A stretch of DNA of 64,000 nt from Leifsonia aquatica (GCF_014190775.1 NZ_JACHVP010000001.1:1426001-1490000), one strand, 5' to 3'. Positions 40,139 through 49,097 are shown, numbered from the stretch's first letter. The notes: generated by a model not told the origin, from the letters alone. Numbers and translations: made by a program.

Positions 40139-40189
40139 TTCGTGCCGAATGTCGACTCCGCGTGCGCGAGAGTCGACATTCGGCACGAA
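40139..40189. repeat. perfect 20-bp inverted repeat, 11-base spacer
   Basis: Arms 40139-40158 and 40170-40189 are exact reverse complements, with spacer CGCGTGCGCGA. Each arm contains the palindrome GTCGAC and a TTCG...CGAA pair. It fills the 72-base gap between the convergent pdxY and HIT genes. It could end transcription from both sides, yet neither strand has a U-tract. A dispersed palindromic element is the alternative. Confidence 0.85.
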
Positions 40190-40199
40190 TGCGGCAGCG

Positions 40200-40808
40200 T
40201 CAGGCTGTCGGCCAGGCGGCGGCGAGGGAGGCGCGCACGTCGCCGAGCAGCTGCGGGAGCGCCTTCGTCTTCGCGATGATGGGCAGGAAGTTCGCATCCT
40301 GAGCCCAGCGCGGCACGATGTGCTGGTGCAGGTGCGCCGCGATGCCGGCACCCGCGATGGCGCCCTGGTTCATCCCGATGTTGAAGCCGTCGTTCTTCGA
40401 GACCTCGCGGATCACGCGCATCGCCGTCTGGGTGAGGGAGCCGATCTCGGCGACCTCCTCCGGCGTCGCCTCGTCGTACGTGGCGATGTGGCGGTACGGG
40501 CAGACCAGCAGGTGACCGCTGTTGTACGGGAAGAGGTTGAGGAGCGCGTAGGCGTGCTCACCGCGCGCGACGATGAGGGCGTCCTCGTCGCTCATGCTCG
40601 GTGCGACGCAGAACGGGCAGTCGTCCTTGCCGGGCTGCTGCCCGTGCTGGATGTAGACCATCCGGTGCGGCGTCCACAGCCGCTGGAACTCGTCCGGCAC
40701 ACCGACGAGGTACGACGGGTCGTCGACGCGGACCTCGTCCGCGCCGACGCCCTCGTGACCGTCGCCCGGCTCGTGGGCGGCGTAGTCGTCGAGACTCAGG
40801 CGAGCCAT
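40200..40808 (-). CDS. HIT-family protein, Ap4A phosphorylase-like
   Basis: 202 residues from ATG 40808, overlapping the thrS stop by 13 nt. The histidine triad [10 protein letters not shown] has H159, H161 and H163; CPFC at 64-67 may bind metal. [13 protein letters not shown] matches the opening of the mycobacterial thrS-linked HIT protein described as an Ap4A phosphorylase, and the position next to thrS is the same. Aminoacyl-tRNA synthetases make Ap4A, so the coupling is sensible. Exact substrate is inferred. Confidence 0.88.
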   Translation of the reverse strand: MARLSLDDYAAHEPGDGHEGVGADEVRVDDPSYLVGVPDEFQRLWTPHRMVYIQHGQQPGKDDCPFCVAPSMSDEDALIVARGEHAYALLNLFPYNSGHLLVCPYRHIATYDEATPEEVAEIGSLTQTAMRVIREVSKNDGFNIGMNQGAIAGAGIAAHLHQHIVPRWAQDANFLPIIAKTKALPQLLGDVRASLAAAWPTA

Positions 40809-42763
40809 GCCGTGTCGACCAGCTCGTGGCTGCGGATGCTCGCGACGATGCGCTCGATCGCGTCGGCGACCGGCACCCCGTTCAACTGGGTGCCGTCGCG
40901 GAAGCGGAAGCTGACCGTTCCGGCTCCGGCATCCTCCTCGCCCACGATGAGCTGGAAGGGCACCTTGGCCTTGGTGTGCGTGCGGATCTTCTTCTGCATG
41001 CGGTCGTCGGAGTGGTCGACCTCGGCCCGCACGCCCTGGGCGCGGAGCTGGGCGATCACGTCGTCGAGGAACGGACCGTACGCGTCGGCGACGGGGATGC
41101 CCACGACCTGGACCGGCGACAGCCAGACCGGAAACGCGCCCGCGTAGTGCTCGAGCAGGATCGCGAAGAACCGCTCGATCGAGCCGAGCAGGGCCCGGTG
41201 GATCATCGCCGGCTGCTTGCGCGTGCCGTCGGCCGCGTTGTACTCCAGCTCGAACAGCTCCGGCTGGTTGAAGTCCAGCTGGACGGTCGAGAGCTGCCAG
41301 GTGCGGCCGATCGCGTCGCGCGCCTGCACCGAGATCTTCGGGCCGTAGAACGCGGCGCCGGCCGGGTCGTCGACGAGCTCGAGGCCCGACTCGATCGCCA
41401 CTTCGCGCAGCGTCTCGGTCGCGGTCTCCCAGCTCTCGTCGCTGCCGACGTACTTCTCCGGGTCCTTCGTGGAGAGCTCGAGGTAGAAGTCGGTGAGCCC
41501 GTAGCCGCGCAGCGTCTCCAGGACGAACTGCAGCTGGCTCGCGACCTCGTCCTTGATCTGGTCGTCCGTCACGTAGATGTGGGCGTCGTCCTGGGTGAGG
41601 CCGCGCACGCGGGTGAGGCCGGACAGCGTGCCCGACTTCTCGTAGCGGTACACCGTCCCGAACTCGGCCAGGCGGAGCGGGAGCTCGCGGTAGCTGCGGC
41701 CGCGCGCCCGGAAGATCAGGTTGTGCATCGGGCAGTTCATCGGCTTGAGGTAGTAGTCCTGCCCCTGCCGGGTGATGTTGCCGTCCGCGTCGTGCTCCTC
41801 GTCGAGGTGCATGGGCGGGAACATGCCGTCCTTGTACCAGTTGAGGTGCTGGCTGGTCTCGAAGAGGTGCGCCTTGGTGATGTGCGGCGTGTTCACGACC
41901 TCGTAGCCGTTGGCGATGAGGCGCTCGCGCATGTAGTCCTCGATCTCCTTGCGGATGATCCCCCCGCGCGGGTGGAAGACCGCGAGACCGGAGCCGATCT
42001 CCTCGGGGAACGAGAACAGGTCGAGCTCGGCGCCCAGCTTGCGGTGGTCGCGCTTGGCGGCCTCCTCCATGCGGGTCTGGTAGGCGCGCAGCTCGTCCTT
42101 GGTCGGCCACGCGGTGCCGTAGACGCGCTGCAGCTGCGGGTTCTTCTCCGAGCCACGCCAGTAGGCGGCGGCCACGCGGGTGAGCGCCCAGCCGTTGCCG
42201 ATCATGCGGGTGTTCGGGAGGTGCGGGCCGCGGCAGAGGTCCTTCCAGACCGTCTCCCCCGACTTCGGGTCGACGTTGTCGTAGATGGTCAGCTCGCCGC
42301 CGCCCACCTCGACGTTCTCATTGTCGCCGCCGTCGGAGGCGGAGCCCTTGAGCCCGATCAGCTCGAGCTTGTACGGCTCGCCGGCGAGCTCGGCGCGTGC
42401 CTCATCGTCGGTGACGACACGACGCACGAAGCGCTGCCCCGCGCGGACGATGCGTGACATCTCCTTGTCGAGGGCCTTGAGGTCCTCCGGCGTGAACGGC
42501 TCGGCGACGTCGAAGTCGTAGTAGAAGCCGTCGGTGATGGGCGGGCCGATCCCGAGCTTGGCCTCGGGGTTGACCGCCTGCACCGCCTGGGCGAGCACGT
42601 GGGCGGTGGAGTGGCGCAGGATGTTGAGGCCGTCGGGCGAGTCGATGGTCACCGGCTCCACCACGTCGGTCGTCGTGACGGTCGTCGCGAGGTCCTTCAG
42701 CTCGCCGTTGACGCGCATCGCGACAACGGAACGGTCGGTGAAGAGCTCGAAGCCGTCGGCCAC
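40796..42763 (-). CDS. thrS: threonyl-tRNA synthetase
   Basis: 655 residues from GTG 42763, chosen because AAGGAG lies 7 nt upstream. Domains: N-terminal TGS (~1-65), editing domain with [12 protein letters not shown], catalytic core with [10 protein letters not shown] (zinc Cys), [11 protein letters not shown] and [22 protein letters not shown], then the anticodon-binding domain. Full length and ordinary. No T-box-like leader is evident in the ~85 bases upstream. Confidence 0.96.
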   Translation of the reverse strand: MADGFELFTDRSVVAMRVNGELKDLATTVTTTDVVEPVTIDSPDGLNILRHSTAHVLAQAVQAVNPEAKLGIGPPITDGFYYDFDVAEPFTPEDLKALDKEMSRIVRAGQRFVRRVVTDDEARAELAGEPYKLELIGLKGSASDGGDNENVEVGGGELTIYDNVDPKSGETVWKDLCRGPHLPNTRMIGNGWALTRVAAAYWRGSEKNPQLQRVYGTAWPTKDELRAYQTRMEEAAKRDHRKLGAELDLFSFPEEIGSGLAVFHPRGGIIRKEIEDYMRERLIANGYEVVNTPHITKAHLFETSQHLNWYKDGMFPPMHLDEEHDADGNITRQGQDYYLKPMNCPMHNLIFRARGRSYRELPLRLAEFGTVYRYEKSGTLSGLTRVRGLTQDDAHIYVTDDQIKDEVASQLQFVLETLRGYGLTDFYLELSTKDPEKYVGSDESWETATETLREVAIESGLELVDDPAGAAFYGPKISVQARDAIGRTWQLSTVQLDFNQPELFELEYNAADGTRKQPAMIHRALLGSIERFFAILLEHYAGAFPVWLSPVQVVGIPVADAYGPFLDDVIAQLRAQGVRAEVDHSDDRMQKKIRTHTKAKVPFQLIVGEEDAGAGTVSFRFRDGTQLNGVPVADAIERIVASIRSHELVDTAWLA

Positions 42764-42849
42764 CTGTCCACTCCTTATTTCGTCGGTAAAGGGACGGATC
42801 AACTCTACTGGGGGCGGCGGGCCGCTCGGGACGCGGGACGCCTCGGGCG

Positions 42850-43317
42850 CTAGTCCCCCAGCGCCCGTGTCATGAACACGCTGTTGGGGTCGGGCACGTA
42901 CGACGCGAAGGGTTCGCACTCGGCGAATCCCGCCTGAGCGTACAGCCGCCGTGCCGGGGCGAAGAACTCCTGCGACCCGGTCTCGAGGGACACGCGCTGC
43001 ACGTCGCGGTCCTGGGCGTCGACCAGGACGTGCACGAGGAGGCGCGCGGCGATCCCCTCGCCCCGTCGCTCCGGTGCCGTCCGCATGCTCTTGAGTTCCT
43101 CCCAGCCGTCCTCGATCGGCGCGAGGGCCGCCGTCCCGATCACCGCGTCCCCATCGACCGCGGTCCAGACGCGCACGCCCGGCCGCTGCAGCCCCGCGAG
43201 ATCGAGCGCGTGCCGGCTCTCCGGCGGCGCAGTCGGCTCCATGTCGTCGAGGTGGGCCTGGAGGAAATCGCGGAGGGCGGGCGAGTCGAAATCGGCGGTG
43301 GTGATGGTGAAGCTCAT
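42850..43317 (-). CDS. GNAT-family N-acetyltransferase
   Basis: 155 residues with the GNAT core: motif D strand [20 protein letters not shown], acetyl-CoA loop [16 protein letters not shown] (RRGxGxA), and C-terminal [19 protein letters not shown]. The substrate is unknown. It is a single gene at the border of the accessory stretch and faces the next gene divergently. Confidence 0.9.
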   Translation of the reverse strand: MSFTITTADFDSPALRDFLQAHLDDMEPTAPPESRHALDLAGLQRPGVRVWTAVDGDAVIGTAALAPIEDGWEELKSMRTAPERRGEGIAARLLVHVLVDAQDRDVQRVSLETGSQEFFAPARRLYAQAGFAECEPFASYVPDPNSVFMTRALGD

Positions 43318-43450
43318 GCATCGACTCTAGAGAACGCGGATGTCGGGGGTGTTTCGGGGATCCCGGCGGGCGTACGGCGGCACGTCGTCTGAGCGCTCGT
43401 TCAGCGACGCGAAGGCCGGCGTCCCATTAGCATCGCACCGGGGAGGGGCG

Positions 43451-43918
43451 ATGGATCGCAGGACGATGGCAGACAGGCTGCAGAGCGGCATCGAGTCAAA
43501 GCCGCTGACGCAACATCGACCGATGCCTCCCGTCCGGCCGAACTCCGGGCTTCGGAAGCGCACATCGAGATTCGGTCTCGTGATGGCAGGCGTCGCCTTC
43601 GCGGGGATGCTGTTCGCACTCACGTATCTCACGGTCGACGGAGTGTGGTGGAACGTCCAATCCCAAGCAGTGTGCACGATCACCTCGACGTCACACCATC
43701 CCGTCTACTCGAAGTCCGGCTTCCTCGGCACCGATTGGGACATCGCCACAAGCTGCGGTGAACTCCAGGTGACCCGCAACGGCAACCGCTTCCCGGACAC
43801 CTCCGCCCAGAGCCTCGCCCGTTCGCTCGAGGTCGGCTCCCGCTACCGGTTCTTCCTCCGCGGGTGGGATGGATGGCCACAGGGGCCCCGCGCGATCATC
43901 GCCGCGAGACCGCAGTAG
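43451..43918 (+). CDS. hypothetical single-pass membrane protein
   Basis: 155 residues from ATG 43451, chosen because GGGAGGGG directly precedes it; an upstream ATG at 43340 lacks such a site. One transmembrane helix at about 43-62 (VMAGVAFAGMLFALTYLTVD) with a basic cytoplasmic start and an extracellular domain carrying two cysteines ~20 residues apart that could form a disulfide. A short arm ends ...GSRYRFFLRGWDGWPQGPR. Not recognised as any named family. Eleven bases from the convergent next gene. Confidence 0.62.
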   Translation: MDRRTMADRLQSGIESKPLTQHRPMPPVRPNSGLRKRTSRFGLVMAGVAFAGMLFALTYLTVDGVWWNVQSQAVCTITSTSHHPVYSKSGFLGTDWDIATSCGELQVTRNGNRFPDTSAQSLARSLEVGSRYRFFLRGWDGWPQGPRAIIAARPQ

Positions 43919-43929
43919 AACACACTGAT

Positions 43930-44316
43930 TCATCCGATGCAGTTCGACCCGATCGCGAATTGCTCGAAGAACGTCCCGTAGCTGAACGCCCAGGCCAGCA
44001 GCACGCCGACCGCGGTCGCCGCGAGGACGATTCCGCCCGCGACGAGGAGGCGACGCACGACGCTTCCGCGGGTCGTGGCGATCAGAGCGATGACGGCGCC
44101 GAGGCTCACGAGAGCCAGCGGCGCGACGCCGAACGGGACGACGGCTCCCGCCTCACTCGTCCCGGCCATGCGTGCCTTGCACTCTTCGCTGTAGACCTCG
44201 CCGAGCACCATCGCGAACCATCCCCACATCACCACGATGCCCGCCGAACAGAGAACGACGGCGGTGGATGAGTACGAGCGACGAGTCGGGCTCGCGTTCC
44301 GGACAGCCATGCTCAC
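43930..44316 (-). CDS. hypothetical three-helix membrane protein
   Basis: 128 residues: helices at about 19-41, 59-81 and 90-111, small extracellular loop with a single Cys (EECKARM), and a C-terminal Cys (SNCIG). Not recognised. It is on the opposite strand from both neighbours and probably monocistronic. Coding is supported by the hydrophobicity pattern and plausible codon use, but not by homology. Confidence 0.58.
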   Translation of the reverse strand: MSMAVRNASPTRRSYSSTAVVLCSAGIVVMWGWFAMVLGEVYSEECKARMAGTSEAGAVVPFGVAPLALVSLGAVIALIATTRGSVVRRLLVAGGIVLAATAVGVLLAWAFSYGTFFEQFAIGSNCIG

Positions 44317-44503
44317 GAGTCAAGCGCATGCAGCAGGTCTTCGACGATGTAGCCGAAGGTGAAGTCCCGTCTGCCCGTCCGGTGTGGATGCGGTGCGCCG
44401 AGATGTACGGGGGCGTTGCCGGAGGGCGGCCTCGAATGACGTCCGCCGTCAGAGGGATGCGGCCCGCCCCGGGGCTCTCTAGGCTCGCAGCCGGGGGTGC
44501 GCG

Positions 44504-44926
44504 GTGGGTTCTCGGAAGGTTTCCGGCGTGATTGGCCAGATCGTGTTCGTGGCTGGTCTCCTCGTCGCGGGTGCGGCGGTGATGATCGTTGGCGGGACCC
44601 TCCTCCTCGACAGCGCGGGGCTCGGTTCGCCCAGTGGGCGACACCCCGCGAGCAGCTGTCCGATGCGCAACGCCTGTACCACGAAGACGATCGACGAGGT
44701 CTCGGCCGAATCCGGGTACACCTTCCCGAACGGAAGCAGCGTCATCTGGGCATATGAGGAGACCAGCTGGTTCGACCATAGTTGGGCGATGCGGGCCCTG
44801 GTGAGGCTCCCTGCAGGAAGCGCGTTGCCTGCCAACGACGCGGTGAACACAACAGCCACCCCGACGAAGGACGACGCGGCGGGCGTCGAGATCGAGGTGT
44901 CGGTGCTGGCCCCGGACGGGCGATAG
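44504..44926 (+). CDS. hypothetical small exported or membrane-anchored protein
   Basis: Up to 140 residues. A strongly hydrophobic segment (IGQIVFVAGLLVAGAAVMIV) is followed by an extracellular Ser/Thr-rich domain with a cysteine pair (CPMRNAC) and a DGR end. Start uncertain: GTG 44504 as given, or GTG 44528 which has GGAAGG eight bases upstream. Not recognised; likely surface protein of this accessory stretch. Confidence 0.5.
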   Translation: MGSRKVSGVIGQIVFVAGLLVAGAAVMIVGGTLLLDSAGLGSPSGRHPASSCPMRNACTTKTIDEVSAESGYTFPNGSSVIWAYEETSWFDHSWAMRALVRLPAGSALPANDAVNTTATPTKDDAAGVEIEVSVLAPDGR

Positions 44927-44955
44927 CAGCGCGCGCGGCGCCGCGCTCAGCAGCG

Positions 44956-45633
44956 TCAGCGCAGCACGTTCCACTCCGTTGGCAGCGCTGCAGCGGGCCA
45001 GCTTGCGTCAGGTATCCACTGCGACCAGTCCGCGTCGAAGGGGAATGTGCGCGCGAGCGCGATCCTGGCAGCCTCCTCGCCTGCGACCTCGATGATCGAA
45101 CGCATCGCCTGCGGCCAGTGACCGGTCTGGGCGTAGAAGTCGAGTTCGTCCTCGTCCTTGTATCGGACCGACCAGGTTCCATCCGGGGCGGTCGAGGCGA
45201 CCACGTCGAGTGTCCAGTCCTGGGTGTCGAAGCCGACTGCAGTTCGCGACCATGGGCGTTCGAGATTGACGTACCAGTCGGGAAGCCAGTCCGAACCGTC
45301 GTGCCACCGCCAGACAGACCATCGTGAGCCCTTCGGGTGCACGCGCACGACCGGCGCTCCGAACCACTGGTCCTCGACATGCGAACCGTCCCAGTCCTCG
45401 GGCAGGACGAGCCTTCCGTTCGGGCCGCTTCCGACCCCTGCTCGTCGCCGCACCTCGGATCCGAGAGGAGTGGCGACCACTGCCAGTTGGTCGTCGTCGA
45501 CGAGAACGCGTCCTGCAACGGCGAAACCGACCGCTTCACCGCGCGCGCCGAACGTGTTCACGCTGCGGAGCACGACACTGTCGCCGGCGCGAAACGGGTC
45601 AATCTGACAGTCTGTCGAGGCATCCAGGTCCAT
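44956..45633 (-). CDS. DUF402-domain protein
   Basis: 225 residues from ATG 45633 (an upstream ATG at 45717 adds 28 unlikely basic residues). The core WYVNLERPWSRTAVGFDTQDWTLD followed by KDEDELDFYAQTGHW is the FomD/DUF402 signature, where paired acids bind divalent metal; the relative FomD cleaves a CMP-linked phosphonate and others are described as nucleoside diphosphatases. The N-terminal half is a beta-rich RNA-binding-like region. Function here is undetermined. Confidence 0.75.
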   Translation of the reverse strand: MDLDASTDCQIDPFRAGDSVVLRSVNTFGARGEAVGFAVAGRVLVDDDQLAVVATPLGSEVRRRAGVGSGPNGRLVLPEDWDGSHVEDQWFGAPVVRVHPKGSRWSVWRWHDGSDWLPDWYVNLERPWSRTAVGFDTQDWTLDVVASTAPDGTWSVRYKDEDELDFYAQTGHWPQAMRSIIEVAGEEAARIALARTFPFDADWSQWIPDASWPAAALPTEWNVLR

Positions 45634-45738
45634 CCGTCGATGCTTCCACTTCTCATCGCCCGCGGAGCCGTGGCGCGCCCGACGGCTGGAGTACGACTGA
45701 CGTGATGCACGGAGCAAGCCGCACCTGGCAAAACGACA

Positions 45739-45762
45739 AAACCCCCGGTTTCCCGGGGGTTT
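45739..45762 (-). terminator. Rho-independent terminator of the minus-strand tRNA cluster
   Basis: Ten-base-pair stem (AAACCCCCGG with its complement), four-base loop, followed on the minus strand by a U-rich tract (UUUGUCGUUU). It lies seven bases beyond the tRNA-Val(GAC) 3' end. Confidence 0.85.
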
Positions 45763-45769
45763 CTCTCTG

Positions 45770-45841
45770 TGGGCGATACTGGGATCGAACCAGTGACCTC
45801 TTCCGTGTCAGGGAAGCGCGCTACCGCTGCGCCAATCGCCC
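45770..45841 (-). tRNA. tRNA-Val(GAC)
   Basis: Acceptor GGGCGAT pairs with ATCGCCC; anticodon stem CTTCC/GGAAG encloses CTGACAC with anticodon GAC; T-arm contains GGTTCGATCC. 72 bases including discriminator A; CCA is not encoded. Last gene of a Gly-Cys-Val cluster. Confidence 0.95.
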
Positions 45842-45866
45842 AGAGCCTGAACCAGGTTCAGGATCG

Positions 45867-45937
45867 AGGTGGATACGGGATTCGAACCCGTGTATACGGC
45901 TTTGCAGGCCGCTGCCTCGCCTCTCGGCCAATCCACC
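45867..45937 (-). tRNA. tRNA-Cys(GCA)
   Basis: Acceptor GGTGGAT pairs with ATCCACC; discriminator is T, as expected for Cys. Anticodon loop CTGCAAA gives GCA; T-arm GGGTTCGAATCCC. CCA is not encoded. Confidence 0.95.
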
Positions 45938-46008
45938 GGAGCCAACAACACGGAAATTACCGTACCGTATCGAGAGGCCCGGAATCCGAAGACTACCGGG
46001 CCGACTCG

Positions 46009-46081
46009 AGCGGATGACGAGATTCGAACTCGCGACCCTCACCTTGGCAAGGTGATGCGCTACCAACTGCGCTACATCCGC
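46009..46081 (-). tRNA. tRNA-Gly(GCC)
   Basis: Acceptor GCGGATG pairs with CATCCGC, discriminator T; anticodon loop TTGCCAA gives GCC; T-arm GAGTTCGAATCTC. First gene of the minus-strand cluster. CCA is not encoded. Confidence 0.95.
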
Positions 46082-46115
46082 ATTCCGTTCCGCGGTTTCC
46101 CGCGGCACTTGAATG

Positions 46116-46144
46116 ACTTTAGCCGATCCTTTCGCCGAAACCAA
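46116..46144 (-). promoter_or_regulatory. promoter of the tRNA-Gly-Cys-Val cluster
   Basis: -10 TAAAGT (46116-46121) and -35 TTGGTT (46139-46144) are 17 bases apart on the minus strand, 35 bases upstream of the tRNA-Gly 5' end. Confidence 0.6.
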
Positions 46145-46215
46145 AACCGGACACGCCGCCCGGGTGTGTCGCCGCGCCCGGCCCCGCCGATGTGCATTCG
46201 GCGCCCCGCGTCGGC

Positions 46216-46221
46216 TAGTAT
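46216..46221 (+). promoter_or_regulatory. candidate -10 for tRNA-Val(CAC)
   Basis: TAGTAT, ~40 bases before the tRNA 5' end. The -35 region is not obvious. Lies back to back with the minus-strand tRNA promoter. Confidence 0.42.
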
Positions 46222-46260
46222 CGAATCTCGCAGCCGGGTGACCGGCCGCAAAATCCCTAC

Positions 46261-46336
46261 GGGCGATTGGCGCAGTTGGTAGCGCGCTTCCTTCACACGG
46301 AAGAGGTCATCGGTTCGAGTCCGGTATCGCCCACCA
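46261..46336 (+). tRNA. tRNA-Val(CAC) with encoded CCA
   Basis: Acceptor GGGCGAT/ATCGCCC, anticodon loop TTCACAC giving CAC, T-arm GGTTCGAGTCC. Mature body is 46261-46333 and the genome continues with CCA (46334-46336), unlike the three tRNAs on the other strand. The first 15 bases equal those of tRNA-Val(GAC). Confidence 0.95.
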
Positions 46337-46343
46337 GATCACG

Positions 46344-46369
46344 AAAGCCCTCGGTGTGCCGGGGGCTTT
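46344..46369 (+). terminator. Rho-independent terminator of tRNA-Val(CAC)
   Basis: Eleven-pair stem (AAAGCCCUCGG with CCGGGGGCUUU, one U-G pair), UGUG loop, then UCUAUU. Eight bases beyond the encoded CCA. Confidence 0.88.
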
Positions 46370-46515
46370 TCTATTGCTCCGACGCCTGCTGCGCGCCGGG
46401 ACGATTGCGACCCGGCGACGCGACGCAGTCGTCCCGGGAGGCGGCACTCGCGGTTTGCTACGCCCCGTGACACCGGCGGTCGCGCGCCGCCGCATCCTGC
46501 GGCACCCTGAACTGC

Positions 46516-47709
46516 ATGAGCTTCGGACCGGCACGTCCCCTGGAGCAGCTCTATGCGACCAGGTCGAGTATCAAATGGCGCCGCTACCCGGCGGACGTCC
46601 TCCCTGTCTTCGTCGCGGAGATGGACTTCGATGTGGAGCCGGCCGTGCTCGATCGGGTGGCGGAGACGCTCCGTAACTCGGACACCGGCTACCTCGACTC
46701 CGCGGGCCCGCTGGCCCCGGCCTTCGCCCGGTTCGCGCACGACTCCTGGGGCTGGCAGGTCGACACCGACTGGGTGCACCTGGCGACCGATGTCACCGTC
46801 GGCGTGGTGGAGGCCTTGCGTCTCGCCCTGCCGGAGGCCGGCGGCCGCGTGGTGCTCACTCCCCCGGTCTATCCGCCGTTCTTCGAGATGATCGAGGAGG
46901 CGGACGCGATCGCCGTGACCGTGCCTCTGCTCGAGCACGAGGGCTGGGCGCTCGATCTGGCCGGCATCGAGGCGGCCTTCGCCGCCGGCGTGGACGCACT
47001 GCTGCTGTGCAACCCGCAGAATCCGACGGGCCGATGTCACAGCCTCGCCGCCCTGGAAGCGCTCGCCCGCCTCGCCGCCGCGTACGACGTCTTCGTCGTC
47101 AGCGACGAGGTCCACGCTCCCCTCGCCCACCCGGGCACCGTCTTCACCCCCTTCGCCCCCGTGGCCCGCGCCGCGGGCGCCCGCGCCGTGACCGTGACGT
47201 CCGCCAGCAAGGCGTGGAACCTCGCCGGCCTCAAGTGCGCCGTCGTCGTCGCCGCCGAGGAGCGCTCCGCCGCCCTCCTGTCGCTGCTCCCGGAGGAACT
47301 CGCCGCGCGCACGAGCATCCTGGGCCTGCACGCCAACGTCGCCGCCCTTTCGTGCCTCGACTGGCGGGACGGCCTCCTGGACCTCCTCGTCGCCAACGTG
47401 CGGCTGCTGGAGGCGGAGCTGGCCGTCCACGCGCCGTCGGTCACCGCGATCCGACCGGACGCGGGATACCTCGTCTGGCTCGACTTCCGCGCCACCGGGC
47501 TGGGAGATGACCCGGCGCGCGTGCTCATCGACGAGGGCCGCGTCGCCCTCAACTCGGGGCTCGCGTTCGGCGAGCCGGGGCGCGGGTTCGCCCGCCTCAA
47601 CCTCGCCTGCGACCCGTCGACGGTCGTCGAGGCGGTGCGGCGCATCGCCGCCACGGTGGACGCCCGAGCCGCCCGAGCGTCGGCGCCCGTGCTCGCACGC
47701 GCGGTCTGA
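46516..47709 (+). CDS. MalY/PatB-type C-S beta-lyase (aminotransferase class I/II fold)
   Basis: 397 residues. Opening IKWRRYPADVLPVFVAEMDF is typical of the MalY/PatB group (cystathionine beta-lyase activity, releasing homocysteine, pyruvate and ammonia). PLP-site motifs: CNPQNPTGR, SDEVHAPL, and Schiff-base K232 in TSASKAWNLAGLK; substrate Arg near FARLNLAC. It is convergent with a sulfhydrylase-like gene, so both act in sulfur amino acid metabolism, although not in one transcript. An inverted repeat (46396-46404 / 46429-46437) lies in the upstream gap. Confidence 0.9.
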   Translation: MSFGPARPLEQLYATRSSIKWRRYPADVLPVFVAEMDFDVEPAVLDRVAETLRNSDTGYLDSAGPLAPAFARFAHDSWGWQVDTDWVHLATDVTVGVVEALRLALPEAGGRVVLTPPVYPPFFEMIEEADAIAVTVPLLEHEGWALDLAGIEAAFAAGVDALLLCNPQNPTGRCHSLAALEALARLAAAYDVFVVSDEVHAPLAHPGTVFTPFAPVARAAGARAVTVTSASKAWNLAGLKCAVVVAAEERSAALLSLLPEELAARTSILGLHANVAALSCLDWRDGLLDLLVANVRLLEAELAVHAPSVTAIRPDAGYLVWLDFRATGLGDDPARVLIDEGRVALNSGLAFGEPGRGFARLNLACDPSTVVEAVRRIAATVDARAARASAPVLARAV

Positions 47710-47779
47710 GCCACGTGGTCTGAACCGCTCGCTCTGAGCCCCGCGACGACCCGCGCGGACGCAGGCGGCAGAAGCCTGC

Positions 47780-49075
47780 TCAGGCCCCGGCGGCGTCCAA
47801 CGCGTGCTCGAGGTCGGCAATGAGGTCCCGCGGGCTCTCCAGGCCGATCGAGAGGCGGACGAGCCCGGGCGTGATGCCGGCGGCGGCCCGCTCCTCGGGC
47901 GTCAGCTTCGCGTGGATGGTGCTGGCGAGGTGGATGGCGAGGCTGCGCACGTCGCCGATGTGCGTCATCGGGGTGACCAGCTGCAGGGCGTCGATGAACC
48001 GGCGTGCCGCATCCCGACCTCCGGCGAGCTCGAACGACACGATCGACCCCGGCCCCTTGGGCAGGTACTTCTGCGCGAGCGCGTGGCCCGGGTCGTCCTC
48101 CAGCCCGGGATAGAAGACGTGCGCGACCTCCGGCCGGGTCGCGAGCAGCTCGGCGACGGCCTGCGCGTTGGCGACATGGCGATCCATCCGCATCGAGAGC
48201 GTCTCGATGCCGTGCAGCAGCAGGAAGGTGCTCGACGGCGGCACGGTGGGGCCGTACTCGAGCACGATGACGGTGCGCACGTAGGCGAGGTAGGCGCCCG
48301 CGCCGAACCGCTCGACGAACGAGGGAACGCCCGGACGCGGCGGCTCCGTCAGCTGCGGGAACCGGTCGGCGTGCGCCGCCCAGTCGAACCGGCCGGCGTC
48401 GACCACCGCTCCCCCGAGCACTGCGCCGTGCCCGGCCAGCCACTTGGAGGTCGAATGGATGACGATGTCGGCGCCGTCCTCGATGGGCCGCCACAGGTAC
48501 GGGGTCGGGACGGTGTTGTCCACGACGAGCGGGACGCCGGCGGCGTGCGCGATCCGCGCCAGCCGCTCGATGTCGACGACCTGGTTGAGCGGGTTCGGCA
48601 GCGTCTCCGTGTAGACCGCGCGGGTCGAGGGCCGCACGTGCGCCGCCCAGTCCTCGTCCGACGCGTCGTCGTCGACGTACTCGAACTCGATGCCCTGGCG
48701 GGCGAGCACGCCCCGGAACATCTCACGTGTGCCCTCGTAGAGCGAGCGCGTCACCAGGATGTGGTCGCCCGCGGCAGCCAGCGCGGTGAGCGCCGCGGCG
48801 ATCGCCGCCTGCCCGCTGGCGACGACGATCCCGTCGACACCGCCCTCCAGATCGGCGATGCGGCGCCCGGCGACGGCGTTGGTCGGGTTCTCGTTGCGGG
48901 AGTACGCCCGGTAGGCGCTCCGTCCGGCGAAGCGCGCCTCGCCGTCGTCGAAGTCGTCGAAGACGTATCCGGCGGTCTGGTAGATCGGCGTGACGCGGGA
49001 GCGGGTCTCGGCGTCGATCACCGCTCCCGCGTGGATCTGGCGCGTCTCGAAGTCCCAGGTACAGTCCTCTGGCAT
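47780..49075 (-). CDS. O-acetylhomoserine/O-acetylserine sulfhydrylase-like enzyme
   Basis: 431 residues of the Cys/Met-metabolism PLP family. FETRQIHAGAVIDAETRSRVTPIYQTAGYVF and YSRNENPTNAVAGRRIADLEGG are typical of O-acetylhomoserine sulfhydrylases; PLP lysine K211 is in HSTSKWLAGHG. Several normally constant positions differ (DNTVPTPYLWRP instead of DNTFATPYL.RP), so substrate choice is uncertain. The start has no ribosome-binding site but a -10-like hexamer eight bases upstream, suggesting a leaderless transcript. Confidence 0.88.
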   Translation of the reverse strand: MPEDCTWDFETRQIHAGAVIDAETRSRVTPIYQTAGYVFDDFDDGEARFAGRSAYRAYSRNENPTNAVAGRRIADLEGGVDGIVVASGQAAIAAALTALAAAGDHILVTRSLYEGTREMFRGVLARQGIEFEYVDDDASDEDWAAHVRPSTRAVYTETLPNPLNQVVDIERLARIAHAAGVPLVVDNTVPTPYLWRPIEDGADIVIHSTSKWLAGHGAVLGGAVVDAGRFDWAAHADRFPQLTEPPRPGVPSFVERFGAGAYLAYVRTVIVLEYGPTVPPSSTFLLLHGIETLSMRMDRHVANAQAVAELLATRPEVAHVFYPGLEDDPGHALAQKYLPKGPGSIVSFELAGGRDAARRFIDALQLVTPMTHIGDVRSLAIHLASTIHAKLTPEERAAAGITPGLVRLSIGLESPRDLIADLEHALDAAGA

Positions 49076-49097
49076 GCGGCCACACTAGTGTCCGCAT
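49074..49097 (-). promoter_or_regulatory. palindrome and possible leaderless promoter at sulfhydrylase start
   Basis: ATGCGG and CCGCAT flank the inner palindrome ACACTAGTGT; the outer arm touches the ATG of the sulfhydrylase gene. On the minus strand TAGTGT can act as a -10 ending six bases before ATG. The symmetric layout suits a repressor operator covering the promoter. Confidence 0.42.

Noticed and set aside
44153-44974. Minus-strand 273-codon frame over the accessory stretch
   Set aside because: Covers two better-supported genes with TM patterns; itself Arg/Pro-rich without a ribosome-binding site.
45770-46336. Possible genomic-island attachment site at the tRNA genes
   Set aside because: No integrase, and the only repeat of a tRNA 3' end is explained by the two valine isoacceptors.
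47700-47779. Imperfect repeats of GGTCTGAGCC-like units after the C-S lyase gene
   Set aside because: Too short and imperfect in GC-rich sequence to call a repeat array; no hairpin or CRISPR-like spacing.
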